DNA of 64,000 nucleotides, from assembly GCA_000333855.2 (NCBI GenBank), contig CM007314.1:709838-773837 (forward strand). The letters are read 5' to 3'. The notes under the pieces were generated by a model. That model saw nothing but the letters and a program-made list of their open reading frames with translations. It was not told the origin of the DNA and made no database searches. This document shows, in pieces, positions 11,059 through 22,047 of the stretch; within the stretch, counting starts at the first letter, position 1; every line of letters starts with the position of its first letter. The translations under genes and the position numbers were made by a program. Source of the stretch: Endotrypanum monterogeii (lineage: Eukaryota; Euglenozoa; Kinetoplastea; Trypanosomatida; Trypanosomatidae).

Positions 11059-12169
11059 GGAAGCCGTCAGTGAGGCATCCCATATGCAGAGACACATTTC
11101 TCTGCCATTATTATTTTTGTATTTACCCCCCCCCCATTTTTTTTTTCTTGTTCTTTCCTTCCCTCAGTCAGACATGAAGTGAGAGGTGCGCTTCCTCTCC
11201 CTCTTTATTTTCGCCCCGAACGCACTGTTTTCCTCCGCTCAAGTTTCTTTTTTTTCTCTTGGATGGGATCTTAGATAAGCGTTTGTTATTTGTTGCTGAG
11301 TTCTTCATCATTTCGTCGTTTTCTTTTGATTATGTATGCACCTCTCTCTCACGTTTTCGGAGGCGTTGGGGTTAGGCGCGTGTCATGCGGTTGGTGTCCC
11401 AACTGGTACAGGTGCTGAGAAATTGTGTCGTGGTGGTCGCTGTGGTGGTAGCCTGCTGACTGGATCTGGAGGGTTGGGTGGATCACGGAAACACAACGGC
11501 ACAGCGCGAGGACTCTTTTCTTGGATAGGGGAGTGTATGTGTAGGGTGGCCAAATATATTAGGGGCGAAAGATGGCGTCAACTGGTGGGGCCACACCGGG
11601 TGATTTCGTCGATCGCTTTGCTGACTTACTAGCCTCCTTGTTCTTGCTCGCCTGTTCTAGGCCACTATACCATCTTGTCGTTTGCTGTGGAGGGCCATAG
11701 GTGGCTCTATAGGGAAACCGGTGTCTCGTTGTAGGCTCGATCTTTTGTATTTTTTTTTCTGCAATGAATTTGAGCCTTTCAATGCTTTTGCATCTCTCCT
11801 CCTCCTCCTCCTCCTGTCAAGCACCTGATTGCCTTTTTTTTTTCGTTTGTGGTGTCTGATGTAAACAATACTTTCATTCCCTCTGCCCTTCCTTTCCCCC
11901 TTTTCGAGGGGAGGGGGGGGGGGGAAAAATCGATAATGCCCACAGCATCGCTTTGATTCTCCGTCTCCGTTCCTCTTTACCTGGCGTGTTTTCGTTTATC
12001 TCTATTTCAGTTGTTTGTTTATGTCGTCTGTGCCGCATTGCACTCGCTTTTTTTTTACTTTTCTAGAAAACGTTCTTCGTTTCCCTGAATTGAAAAAAAA
12101 AAAGAAAACGATGACTTTAGTGTTTGAAAGGATCGATATCCACACATGTACATATATGCACACATGCGC

Positions 12170-12213
<44 letters not shown>

Positions 12214-12680
12214 GAGGTGTGTGTACAGTTGAATATATAGAGGTATATGAAGAGAGGCATTTTGTTCGGAGTGATGAGGATAGTAAGAAGGGAATGACGG
12301 AAAGCGACGTGACATCGCTAACTGTCTAGATTCCTTGCAAATCTCCTTTCCTCCATTTTTTCTTCCTCCTCCTTCGTATTGTTGCCTGCGGGCCTGTATC
12401 CAGTTCACTCATGTTTTTTGCTTTACGTCACTCGATATATTAAACCACACATTACAGAGGGAAAAAAACGCCTGTGAAATCAACAAGGTCAACGCAGCAC
12501 CGAACTATTGTGCAGCAGCAGAGGTGAGCGTACTCGGGGTCAATAACCTACGTGGTGGTCCACCGATGTGATGTCAACGACTCCGCCTGATGCATCGTGT
12601 ACCACACAAAAGGAGCTCATCTTACACCTTTAACCTTCATGTACTTGGGGCTTGCACACTGACTTGGGTTAGTCGATATC
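11059..12680. other. Spacer downstream of HYDIN
   Basis: This presumably contains the HYDIN 3' UTR. It holds poly(T), poly(C) and poly(G) runs and a long (TA)n tract at about 12174-12211. A 98-codon ATG frame at 11336-11632 is G/T-rich, repetitive in Gly/Leu and unlike the neighbouring genes; I do not call it. Nothing else is recognisable. Confidence 0.6.
12174..12211. repeat. (TA)n microsatellite
   Basis: About 19 uninterrupted TA units lie in the spacer. Similar tracts recur through the window and are typical of these intergenic regions. Confidence 0.95.
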
Positions 12681-13423
12681 ATGTCTGCCTTTTGGTTGAA
12701 CATTGACGCTTTCTCAGGTGAATTGGAATCCGCGCCATACTTCCACGATGCTTACGCGCTGCGCTTCTGCCTGCCGTCGTCGGGCGCTGGGGAGCCACAT
12801 AGGTATGGCTTCCTTCATCTATTCTTCAATCCCCTTCCCCTTCCGTATTTGTACCCCTGCTCCCTATCCTACCCTTCACCTACACATACACATACACGCA
12901 TACATGGGAACTGCCCGCCGTTTTCGCCGCCTCCCTCTCGAGAAATCTTTTCGATCGTTATCGTCACGGGTGGAGGAAAAAAAATAGTAACCACAAGTCG
13001 CTCCCGGCGTCACCATACACGCATATATACTCTAGGGGGAAAGGGAAATACTCGCCCCGGGCGTATTGGCGCACTGCTTACTCCACACTATCCTCTCCTC
13101 CATATGGAGGGCTGACCTTGTTTTATATATTTCTGTTTTTTTTCCTTGGTTTGGTGGTGCTGCACTGTAGGTGTGTGTGCGTGTTTGCATCTTCCTTTTT
13201 TTTTTTTGCTTACGGTTCAGCTTTCACTTTTGTGAGTTTGTATCGGCCGATCGAGAGAAAACGACGAAGACGGGCAATAAAGAGAGTTGAGAGAGAGGGA
13301 GAGGTCTCAGTGTTTTTTTTGTCGGGCCTGTTCCAGGGGATACGCATCCCCCTGCCCCCGATCTTCAAGAGAATCTTCTATGGAACGGCATCAGTGAGCG
13401 CCGTGCCGAGACGATCTAGTTGA
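12681..13423 (+). CDS. Candidate small split gene with a cis-intron (unproven)
   Basis: The ATG at 12681 opens 40 codons that look coding: balanced composition, mostly G/C in third positions towards the end, and diverse residues including W5, N7 and a Y-F-H-D-A-Y stretch. This signal stops at 12802 exactly at AG|GTATGG, a donor close to the GTATG that follows the exon in trypanosomatid spliced-leader RNA. Pyrimidine- and microsatellite-like DNA follows. Coding-like composition returns at about 13311-13423, just before SF3a60. Possible acceptors are TTCAG (13220), CTCAG (13310) and TTCCAG (13336). With exon 1 phase, CTCAG at 13310 gives about 36 further codons to the TAG at 13417-13419; the others give shorter ends. 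The unspliced frame runs to 13115 but becomes low-complexity. I recognise no family. It could also be a decayed gene or chance. Confidence 0.3.
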
Positions 13424-13424
13424 T

Positions 13425-13498
13425 TCACTTCTGCTGCCCTTCTTTTCTTCCTCTCTTTTGGTAATTTATATATATATATAAATCTCTCCTCAAAGCAG
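13425..13498 (+). promoter_or_regulatory. Candidate trans-splice acceptor region, SF3a60
   Basis: A C/T-rich tract (about 13427-13455) is followed by (TA)n. The first AGs are at 13494-13495 and 13497-13498, which would leave only a few bases of 5' UTR. The alternative is TTCCAG at 13331-13336 after an eight-T run, giving a 5' UTR of about 160 nt. Confidence 0.4.
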
Positions 13499-13499
13499 C

Positions 13500-15374
13500 A
13501 TGCAGACCAACGTGTTAGAGCGTATTCGTTCATTGGAGGCAGACATCGAGCGCTGCGTCGACTCCATTGTACAGCAGGGGATTTTTGCTGCCTCCATCGA
13601 AAATGAGCGGCACCGCATTTTACTTGACCACTTCACCCTGCAGCAGGTCGACGTCGTCCACTCCACGGCTGACAAGCTCCTTGACGCGTACTTGGACGAG
13701 GAGGACATCGTCCAGGTTCAAAATGCGCCGGCGGAAAGCCCAGACGATGTTACCGCGGCGCTCAAAGAATTCGAAGCGAGAATCGCCGACATCCGCGAGT
13801 ATCACCACATGTACCGTGACTTGCCACACGTAAGAAACGAGCTCAACGTCCCGAGCCCAAGGCTTCTCGATGACGTCTTTACTGCTCGAGAGCGCTTTGG
13901 GGCCTGCTTCGACATGGACGCGCACTACAGCCGCTACAGTGCATTCATGGTTCACACAAAAACACTCGCAGAGAGTTGTGCATCGGCGTCGGCGGAGACG
14001 CAGGCGACGTTGGATCCTCTTTCGCCGTCGTTGGTTCTCAAGTGGTCGTCGATGTGGCCTGGGCGATTGGATTTTTTCAGCTTTACCAAATCCCTGCCGC
14101 GGCTTCTACTTCATGACATCGAGGCCCACCGCAAGATTGTGGGGTTTTTCCTCTACAAACCGTTTGTTTCAGAGCTGCTGGCTTATCTAGAGGGATTCTA
14201 TAAGCGCATTCACCCCCTCAAGTCAGGTGCGCTGGAGCGTCTCTTGATGGAGGTGGAGGGCGATGCAGAGAAGTACTGGGAGGCGCTGCTCGGGGCTAAG
14301 GAGGAGGTCATGTGCGTCGCGGGAATGGCGGGGAGCGGCTCGGGAAAAGGGGAACAGGAGGAGTTGTTGCACGGTGCGGAGAGCGGGCAACCGGAGAATG
14401 GGGAGGAGATGTTGGATGCAGCAGGATCCTCTTCCACTGCAAAAACATCCTTGTCAGCACGCATTGCAGTTGAGAACAAAGTATCTTGTGGGCTTACGAT
14501 TCCGCCGTCTCTGCGGCAGCACGCGAAAAAGTATAGCTTGTGGCCTCTGTTGATGATCGAGGGGCTGGTGCAGGACGTGGATCAGGCGGGCCGCAGCTCT
14601 GACGGTGCGGCTGCATCCACGACCAAGTACCCCACAAGCCAATACGACGTCAAGATGGTGTGCATCATGGAGGCCAAGGCTGCCGCCCTGTTGCAGTCGC
14701 TGCTTTACAGGACTCTGGAGGCCACCGACAAATCGCTCCTGCGCGACTACAGTCGAACGCTCGAGGAGCTAGAGAACGACCGAGAGGCTGCGGAGCAAGA
14801 GTTTCTCGACTCCTTGGAGGAGGTGCGCCACAACTCGGCAGATACGATGGAGGGCACTGTGGCTCATGCGGCCGAGTACAACTTGAAGCTGGCTCTCGAG
14901 GACAACAACAGCAGCCGCCGTGGGGTTAAAGGGAAGATGAGTGGGCCTGCGCCGGTCGCCTCGGCTCCAGCTGCAGCAGAGTTGCCATTAGAGGAGGAGG
15001 GGGAGCAGTTGATCGGTGAGAATGGGGAGCCTATCCCTCGTTGGCTTGCACAGCTGCACCAGCTGGATAAGGTTTTTCGCTGTGATGTGTGCGGTGGTAC
15101 GGTGTACAAGGGCCCAAAGGTCTTCCGCGAACACTTCGGCGCGGAACGCCACGCGGAGGGTTTGCGTCGTCTCGGCGTGGTGCAGCATCTGAGGAGTTAC
15201 GAAGGCATCACCTCGATTCGACAAGTGGTGCAGATGCGCGAACGACTTAACGCGGAAGAAAGCGGTTTCCGGAAGAGAATGCGCGACAACGTCGACAACG
15301 AGGAGATCCAGGACGCTCGCGGTCATGTGGTTACCGCGAAGGAGTATCTCCGTCTCCAGCAGCGGCGTCGCTGA
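13500..15374 (+). CDS. SF3A3: Splicing factor 3A subunit 3 (SF3a60/Prp9)
   Basis: This 624-aa protein is the trypanosomatid homologue of SF3a60/Prp9, a component of the 17S U2 snRNP that helps U2 bind the branch region; here it would act mostly in trans-splicing in the nucleus. The N-terminus is a predicted helical region beginning with a Met-x-Thr-x-Leu-Glu start like the human protein. It is followed by a segment with an H-H-M-Y-R-D-L-P motif (about residue 103) equivalent to the conserved SF3a60 helix. The C-terminus has a U1/matrin-type zinc finger with C528, C531, H545 and H551, followed by the conserved basic tail. An acidic, Gly/Ser-rich insert (about residues 275-320) is lineage-specific. 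The start is the first ATG and aligns with family N-termini. I am confident in the family. Confidence 0.9.
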   Translation: MQTNVLERIRSLEADIERCVDSIVQQGIFAASIENERHRILLDHFTLQQVDVVHSTADKLLDAYLDEEDIVQVQNAPAESPDDVTAALKEFEARIADIREYHHMYRDLPHVRNELNVPSPRLLDDVFTARERFGACFDMDAHYSRYSAFMVHTKTLAESCASASAETQATLDPLSPSLVLKWSSMWPGRLDFFSFTKSLPRLLLHDIEAHRKIVGFFLYKPFVSELLAYLEGFYKRIHPLKSGALERLLMEVEGDAEKYWEALLGAKEEVMCVAGMAGSGSGKGEQEELLHGAESGQPENGEEMLDAAGSSSTAKTSLSARIAVENKVSCGLTIPPSLRQHAKKYSLWPLLMIEGLVQDVDQAGRSSDGAAASTTKYPTSQYDVKMVCIMEAKAAALLQSLLYRTLEATDKSLLRDYSRTLEELENDREAAEQEFLDSLEEVRHNSADTMEGTVAHAAEYNLKLALEDNNSSRRGVKGKMSGPAPVASAPAAAELPLEEEGEQLIGENGEPIPRWLAQLHQLDKVFRCDVCGGTVYKGPKVFREHFGAERHAEGLRRLGVVQHLRSYEGITSIRQVVQMRERLNAEESGFRKRMRDNVDNEEIQDARGHVVTAKEYLRLQQRRR

Positions 15375-16374
15375 CCGCTGCAGGCTGCTGTTTCCTTTCC
15401 TCGCTCTCCCTTGCTCGGGAGCGACATAACAGTCCCCCAATACGAAAGCAAAGTAGCTGGTGCAGTAGTCGTGTGCGTGTGTGTGTGGGAGGGGAGGGGG
15501 AGGGGGGAGCGCCATAGCGTGTACATGGTCAGACCGCATACGGCGCTCCTCCCTCTCAAAAAAAAAAAGTCAATTCGTTTCCCTTTACAGGGACTTTGAA
15601 ACGCAGTCTGATAGTGGTAATGCGCAGCACAGCTACTGAGAGGTGTGTGTGATATGTTGGCTCCAACTCTGTGAGCATTCCGTCGTTCGAGTGTTCCCCC
15701 TTTTTTCCCCTCTTCCAATGCTGGTGGAGATTGTGTTGTATGCGGTTCTCGCATTCTTTTAAAGACTTAAAGATGCACAGTACTTGCTCACCTCCCCTGT
15801 GCATCTCAACTGGGTTGGCTCCAAGAAAAAATAACTTTTTTTTCCTATCGACAGAGCCCAGTCGAGACGAGAGAATTGCAGAAGAGGTAATATATGGTTT
15901 GAGGCGGCGTCACGCAGGGGAGATCATCGTATTTTGGATCCGGTATTGCAACGGTGACATCGATTCCCTGCTTCTCAGTTGTCGTTGATGAAGACTGCTC
16001 AAATGAAGCAAAGAAGAAGCGCACGCCACTTTTAATGTCTGCATGCGTTTTTTTCCCCGTTCGGGTCACTTTATATGCCATCTCTCTCTCTCTCGAATGT
16101 TGTGCTCATGCTACACTGTTTTTTTTTTCTCACGGTCGATGCCGCGCCCCTTCCTTGCGCCTTTCGTCATTTTACCTCTTCTGCCCACCATCCCCTCCTC
16201 GGCCCTTTTTATTCCGAATGCTCGATTATGTATGCACATACACACATACACACACTATATATATATATGTCCGCAGCGGATGTAGTGGGGGGTCTTTCAT
16301 TGCATCTAGAGTGGCGTACAGCCTGTACCCTTGTGTGGTTTATCTCGTAATTCCCCTGCATCCTGTACGCATCC
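15375..16374. other. Spacer downstream of SF3a60
   Basis: Likely SF3a60 3' UTR followed by the 5' region of the next gene. It contains a GT-rich stretch (15475-15510), poly(T)/poly(A) runs and a short (CA)n/(TA)n tract at about 16230-16268. No coding or RNA gene was recognised. Confidence 0.6.
16122..16276 (+). promoter_or_regulatory. Candidate trans-splice acceptor, 830-aa gene
   Basis: A long C/T-rich region (about 16122-16220) is followed by (CA/TA)n, then CCGCAG ending at 16276. The predicted 5' UTR is about 98 nt. Confidence 0.5.
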
Positions 16375-18867
16375 ATGAGCCAGTCGTCGCTCGCATCATC
16401 GACGGCATCCAGATGTGCCTCCATACCGTCATCCACTCTCGGTAATGCTGCTCCTTCTGTCCCGCCTTCAGCATCACAGGCAGATGCAGAGACCCCTGGT
16501 TCCGTTACATTAGGAGAGCCTCATTCTTTTGCCATCTCCTCGATGGAGGATGAGACTGACGCCACACTACTTGTTACGCGGTGCGGTGACGTCTCACATT
16601 TTTTAGATGATTCCACCAACACAATAAGAATGGAAACAACCATCGGTGCAAGCCCTGAAGCTCCCGACGTATTACCCAGTCTTGAGCTCCTGTCGGGTAT
16701 CAAATTGGGTGACCTCTCTGATTTGACTGCGAATACGATTTCACCGCAATGCCGTAGTGGTACGGCGGCATCGCGGGCACTTTTCCAAGTAGAGCAAATT
16801 CTTCCACACCGTGATTCTCGAAACGCGGAAGTCGCCCTATCGTCGTGTCTGCCGAGAGATTCTTCTTTCTCGGAGCCTTCGACCCTATTGGGCGACCCAG
16901 CGATCTCGCCGCACGGAGTTGCGCATTCCCTACCCCCGGTCGCGCTGGTTGTCGCTTCAGGCGAGAGGTGCAGCCATGAAATTACCGACTCTTCTCTAGG
17001 ATGTGTGCTCTCGAGCGAGTCGGTTTTCCTTTCGTTGTCGGAGTCGCAGGAAACCACCAGGGCGGTGCATATCGCTACTTCACATCTTCCAGATGATGCC
17101 ACTAACGATATGCGTGCTCCTGTGGAGAGCTCGTTGCTCCAGGAAGTGGGGAAGGCCTCATTGGTGATATGCGACTCAGCGACATCATCTCGAGACCAGG
17201 ACTGTGTTTCTGTCGCGGAGTTGCCAAAGCAGCGAGCACTGCATGACGTACCCATAAGTCCCCTGGGAGAAGACAAGGTATTGGGCCAGCTGCCATCGGC
17301 TGGCACAGGCGACAGCGGCTTCTCAGAGAGTAGTGCACCCAAAGGTCTCCGAGAGGTACATGCGGCCACTGGAGACGGTTCGATAACTGTATCTCCCTTT
17401 TCCCCCATCCCTGTAGTCGTCGGCGTGGACATGATAGATCACCTCGAGGCCAAGGGGTCGACCTCAGTCGACGCCTCCTCAACAGCGGCGCAGCCGCCAG
17501 CCGTGCTGACCGCGGCTCGGGAGAAATCGGTGCCTTGCAGTGATTGCACGGACTCTAGTACAGATGAATCCCGGCGAATCGGGGACACGAAGGGTTTGGA
17601 AGGGGCCAAGACCGGGTATCCACCGCCACGGAGGCGTGCAAAGGTGCCACCCGCTTCGCGAAAGCGCCATCGATCTGTATCGACTGGCCCTGGCCAGCAG
17701 TCGCTTAGTCTCGTCCCACGGTCAGTTATCGAGGAGGCGGTTACTGAGAAAACCGATCCGGCACTCATTTTGCCTGCGATGCCCGAGGCTAGTCGTATTC
17801 CCTTGGCAACCACCGAGTGCGCGAGGGAGCCCAGCGCGGGTAAAGAAGGTCTTGAGGGATTTATGCCGAGCTCGACAGGCGCACCGTCGGTGGTTTCTCT
17901 TGCGTCCCAGTCGAGCATCTGCGAGGGGTCTTGGGGGGTTAGGAGACCAGACTTGCTGCGGCTACCCGAGGAGGCGCTTGAGATGCACGCAAGAGAGGAC
18001 TGTGGTGCAAAGGAAGATGGTATTCGTCTCCCAAAATCACTTGAGCGAAACGGACGTGGAGGGGATCTCGAGGAGTCTCAGTCACGTCCAAGGGACCCGG
18101 GCTGTGGAGAGCGCGCCGAAGCAGAGGCATCGAAAGCTGTGGCAACACAGCTGCCTCACACAGAGACGCTAGCTGAGGCGAATAATTCTTCAGCTATGAT
18201 GGACAATGAAGAGGCTTCTGGGTTGAACTCGCTACCGAGCTGGGCCAATACCGGCCTGAACACCGCGGAAAGTGTTTTACCCGCAGACTCGTTGCCAGCA
18301 AGCGGCTCCTCTTTATCGATCCCAGGGGCAGTTGTGGCTGTGAGGAGGTTGGCGCCAGAAGAAGACAATCGTGATGCAGGAAGGGTAGCGGTGGCGCTGC
18401 GCAAAGAGACAGGTTCGGAGACTTTGACCAAGGAGGCTGGCACCGCTCCTGCTCTCTCGTGTGCCTCTTCAAAGCCAATACTGAACCTTGCTGGTGTCAA
18501 CGTCCAAGCACTCCTTGCGGAAAACACTGACCCCCCTCCTCTTTATACCCGCCGCCAGCGCCGAACGCGGCGGAAGTCAGCGCTCGCGGAAGATCACGCA
18601 CTTTTCGCGGAACATCGAGATCTCTGGGAACACGACACAACTGGTCGTCTTTTCCCCCGAGCACCGTTCTCTAGCGATGCGGATGTACTGGGCTCGCTAA
18701 CGGAGTGGACAGACTCACCGGCGTTAGTATACGCGCAACTTCTATGGCGCTACGCCCCCGAACAGTTTTTAGGGCTGACGATCCGAGACTTTGATGCCAC
18801 GCCGTATGCGAAGGCCGAACAGAATGGGGAGGAAGGGGCCGCTGTAAAGGAGGAGAGGGCGGAATGA
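16375..18867 (+). CDS. Disordered Ser-rich protein of unknown function
   Basis: This 830-aa protein is not recognised. Most of it is rich in Ser, Glu, Ala and Pro with no predicted membrane segment or signal peptide, so it is probably intrinsically disordered. Composition changes near the C-terminus: a basic cluster R-R-Q-R-R-T-R-R-K (about residues 725-733) leads into a helix-like segment with several His and a W, then an aromatic-rich end (about residues 775-810). That last part looks ordered and may be the conserved functional portion. The ATG is the first in frame and lies about 100 nt after a plausible splice acceptor. A nuclear or cytoskeletal role is possible from the basic patch, but nothing in the sequence decides this. 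Confidence 0.8.
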   Translation: MSQSSLASSTASRCASIPSSTLGNAAPSVPPSASQADAETPGSVTLGEPHSFAISSMEDETDATLLVTRCGDVSHFLDDSTNTIRMETTIGASPEAPDVLPSLELLSGIKLGDLSDLTANTISPQCRSGTAASRALFQVEQILPHRDSRNAEVALSSCLPRDSSFSEPSTLLGDPAISPHGVAHSLPPVALVVASGERCSHEITDSSLGCVLSSESVFLSLSESQETTRAVHIATSHLPDDATNDMRAPVESSLLQEVGKASLVICDSATSSRDQDCVSVAELPKQRALHDVPISPLGEDKVLGQLPSAGTGDSGFSESSAPKGLREVHAATGDGSITVSPFSPIPVVVGVDMIDHLEAKGSTSVDASSTAAQPPAVLTAAREKSVPCSDCTDSSTDESRRIGDTKGLEGAKTGYPPPRRRAKVPPASRKRHRSVSTGPGQQSLSLVPRSVIEEAVTEKTDPALILPAMPEASRIPLATTECAREPSAGKEGLEGFMPSSTGAPSVVSLASQSSICEGSWGVRRPDLLRLPEEALEMHAREDCGAKEDGIRLPKSLERNGRGGDLEESQSRPRDPGCGERAEAEASKAVATQLPHTETLAEANNSSAMMDNEEASGLNSLPSWANTGLNTAESVLPADSLPASGSSLSIPGAVVAVRRLAPEEDNRDAGRVAVALRKETGSETLTKEAGTAPALSCASSKPILNLAGVNVQALLAENTDPPPLYTRRQRRTRRKSALAEDHALFAEHRDLWEHDTTGRLFPRAPFSSDADVLGSLTEWTDSPALVYAQLLWRYAPEQFLGLTIRDFDATPYAKAEQNGEEGAAVKEERAE

Positions 18868-21030
18868 AATGCCTTGGCCGGCTGACACCCTTTCCGCTCT
18901 AAATTTATTGTGTGCCATGGACTTGACATATATGTCTCTCTGTGTGTGTATGTGTGTGTCTGCACTTCAGGATTGCATATACTTTTCTGTCTTCTATGGG
19001 AGCTCTGTGTCCCGGATCGTAGCTATTCTCGCTACCACCTTTCGCATGGCCACAGAAAAAGTCACGCCGAGGCAGACGTTTAGAGGCTGCAAATATATCC
19101 TTTAAATTTTTTTTTTTAGTTGCTGTTGTTGTATGTGTCGCATGTTGAGTGACTTGGAATGTGCTCATAGAAGAGGGGGCGTAAACGAACACCTGGGCTG
19201 AGAAAGGGGGGTCGCTTTGCGATAGTTGGCGATACCAAAATCGATTTGCACAGCATCAGTGCATGCCACCGACGCCTACGCGCTTCGAGAGGTTTGGCTG
19301 GACAAGGCGCACACCTTTCCAAAGCGAGCATGAATATTTCACTGCGGCTTTCTATAAATATAGATAAGTCCCCTTCCTCTCCTGCGTCTGTGCGCGGTCA
19401 ATGCACGTCAGCTAGTCAGTAGTAGCTGATGTCTTGTGATGATGGCCGTCTGCGACCAACTGTTTTGGTTTCCACACTCTCCTCACTTGACTCTTTTTTT
19501 CCCCTTTCTTTCTCACCCTTTGATTCATACCTTTGTTGTCATATTTCGTGGTATTCTCATCCCGCCACTGTCTATTCATGTGTCTCTTCTTCTCCTTCCC
19601 CCCCTCTGTGTTGCTTGCCCCTACTAGAAGGCGCAAGCGTAAAAAAAAAAAAAGAATGATAGGACGACACGGATTGGTCAGGTTCGTGTCTTTCTCGTCT
19701 CGTCTTGCTTTTGTATTCTTCTGCTCTTGCATGTGACACGCTGTCTTTGGGTCGCATCTTCGCCATCACCATCGCAGCGTGCTCCGATTGTAGCTCTCCC
19801 TGTAAACACTCACACAGAGGGCCCGTGGAGAGAGAGAGCTGGGTGTTACGAGCATCCTTCAGTAGGACTTTGTTTGTACGTTGGCCCCATCTCCTCCACC
19901 ACCTCCCCCCAACGCCCCTCAATCTCTCTCGTGTTCTTGCCATCTTTGGATTTTCTCACGCTGGTTTGAGGTGCTCCCCTTTGTGCTCGCACATACACAT
20001 CTGCGTCTACATCATTCGTTTTGTGTCTCCTATTCGACTACAGATCAAACGAATCTTTTTTTTTTCTTTAGAGGATATCTTTTTTTTTTTTGATTGCTTT
20101 TATCATCTTCTCTACTGCCATTGTTGCTTGTGCATTTGTCGTGGAGTAGCCTCATCTTTTTTTTCCCTGCCTCAGGCCTTTGCTTTGTCCTTTCCTCGTT
20201 TCCACGCTTCTATCCTGTACTGGCTGTTGTTTTTCTATCTTTCTTTACTTTTCTGTGTCACCCCCCCCCTCCCTTCTCTCTCACTCTTTCGTTTTTTTTC
20301 TTTTGTAGGAGGGAGGGCTGACTGCGCTTTCTCGCCTTTCCCTTTTCCTTTTAGAAACTTGAGCTATCAGCTGCGGTGCTGTGTACTGTGTCCTCGCGGT
20401 TCGACAGCAGATTCCAACTGCTCTTCTTTGTTCTTCATTTCTCTTCTGTTTTTCTGAAAGCAGTGTGGAAGAACGTTTCTTGCTCTTGTGTTTTTGTATC
20501 CGTTTTCCTCTTCTCGATTACGTTGTGGTGAGTATCATCTGGACCGATTTATCTGATACCTTCCGCCGCGCCGCTGCTGTTGTCGCCATACTCGGTGGTG
20601 GTGGTTGTTCCCTGCTGTTGTGTATTTGTTTAGCTTTGCCCATTTCGTCGACGTTTTTTTTTCCCCTCCTTTCTGAGACATTAGATCCTCCATTTTGTTC
20701 CCACCTAGGTTTTTTTTCTTTTTTTTTTTCATGTGTGTGTGTGCGTTAGCTTAATTTCGGCTCGTTCTCTCCACTCCACTCCCCTCATCTTTTCATTGAT
20801 CAGGATCCGCCTCAGTGGTTCTTCCCCTTTCCCACTTTTCTGCTGGTTTCTTCATCCGTCTTCTCGTTGCCCCCCTTTTTTTTCACCCCCCTCTCTCCTC
20901 ACGAAGAGGGTGGTGTATATTCCTCTGCACCAGCTCTTGGGGTGTATATGCGCGCTATTCAGTGCATGGGTGTGTCTGCGCTGGTATACACAGTTTAGTG
21001 GTGGTGCGTATCTGCTCGTAGAGTTTGTTT

Positions 21031-21032
<2 letters not shown>

Positions 21033-21062
<30 letters not shown>
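21033..21062. repeat. (TG)n microsatellite
   Basis: About 15 uninterrupted GT units lie within the pyrimidine-rich spacer. Confidence 0.95.
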
Positions 21063-21063
<1 letters not shown>

Positions 21064-22024
21064 CCTTTGAGTGTTTCAGGTGCCATAGTCATTTGTGTGC
21101 CTTTTAATCCCTTTCTCCCCCTTCGCTGTTTCTGCTTCCGTATTTTCGTCTGCTCTTTTGCGCGTCTTTTATCTTTTTTTTTCTTTGCGAAGCGTCTTTG
21201 ATCTTAGAACCCTTCCCCCCCTCATTGCTGTACGGCGGAACTCGTAGATCTTTATTGTTTTTCGGGGTGCGGCTACGGTAAAACTTTTCTGCTCGTATAG
21301 AACGTCCTTTCCTTTGCCTCTTTTTTTTTTTGATTTTTAGGAGGTTTGAGCTGCTGGTAACTCTTACCGCAGTTCTCACTGCCCTGTTGTGAAATTACAC
21401 GCCATCGGCTGCTGACGTGCCTCGGATCACAGAGACACACCTCACTTTTTCTTCATCTTTCCCCCCTCCCTCTTTCCTCAAAAATTTTTTTTTTTTTGAT
21501 CGAGGGGTAAGTGGTGAGGTTTGTATTGAAAAGAGCTGGGCAACGGAGACGTGCTGTGGAATCGCACCCTCTTCCCTCCACCTCGATTTCTGTCTTTTGA
21601 TTACTCGCTGCTGCTACACTGTTCGTCGCTTCTTTTGGTTTCCTTTTTGTTTTTTTAAGAGTTACCGATTCTTCTGAACGTTTCTCTCTTTTTTTTTTCT
21701 TTCCGCTTTACGGCAGTGTGCTCTCGTGTGTACGTGTGTGTGTGTACACACACACCCGCTCATCACCCTCGACGCTCATGAAATTTGTCAGCTAGTCCCA
21801 CCGGATTTTTTTTTCCTAATTAAATCGTGGTGTTTCTACACCCAATCCCTCCCTTGACTTCACGTTTTTTTTTTTTTTGCTCTCTTGCTGCTTGAAAAAA
21901 AAAATCTTCACCTCATCATTTTTTTTTTTTACTCTTGGTCTTCTCTGACGGGCACACCCCACCTTGATTTCTCGCCGTCGCATCCGGCGGATACTTTTTT
22001 TCTTGTTGCATGCGACGACCGCCA

Positions 22025-22047
22025 CTTCTTTTTTTTTTTTTCTCCAG
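22025..22047 (+). promoter_or_regulatory. Candidate trans-splice acceptor, FYVE/PIK gene
   Basis: A run of about 15 T is followed by TCTCCAG ending at 22047. The predicted 5' UTR is about 146 nt. This is a strong, conventional acceptor. Confidence 0.65.

Noticed and set aside
11336..11632. 98-codon ATG frame after HYDIN
   Set aside because: G/T-rich repetitive composition and no convincing splice acceptor; likely 3' UTR.
19116..19331. 71-codon minus-strand ATG frame
   Set aside because: Composition is only weakly coding-like; no acceptor on that strand and no recognisable motif.
19705..20457. 250-codon open frame on the + strand
   Set aside because: It is a Phe/Leu/Ser-rich translation of pyrimidine-rich DNA with overlapping equivalents in other frames; no coding-like composition.
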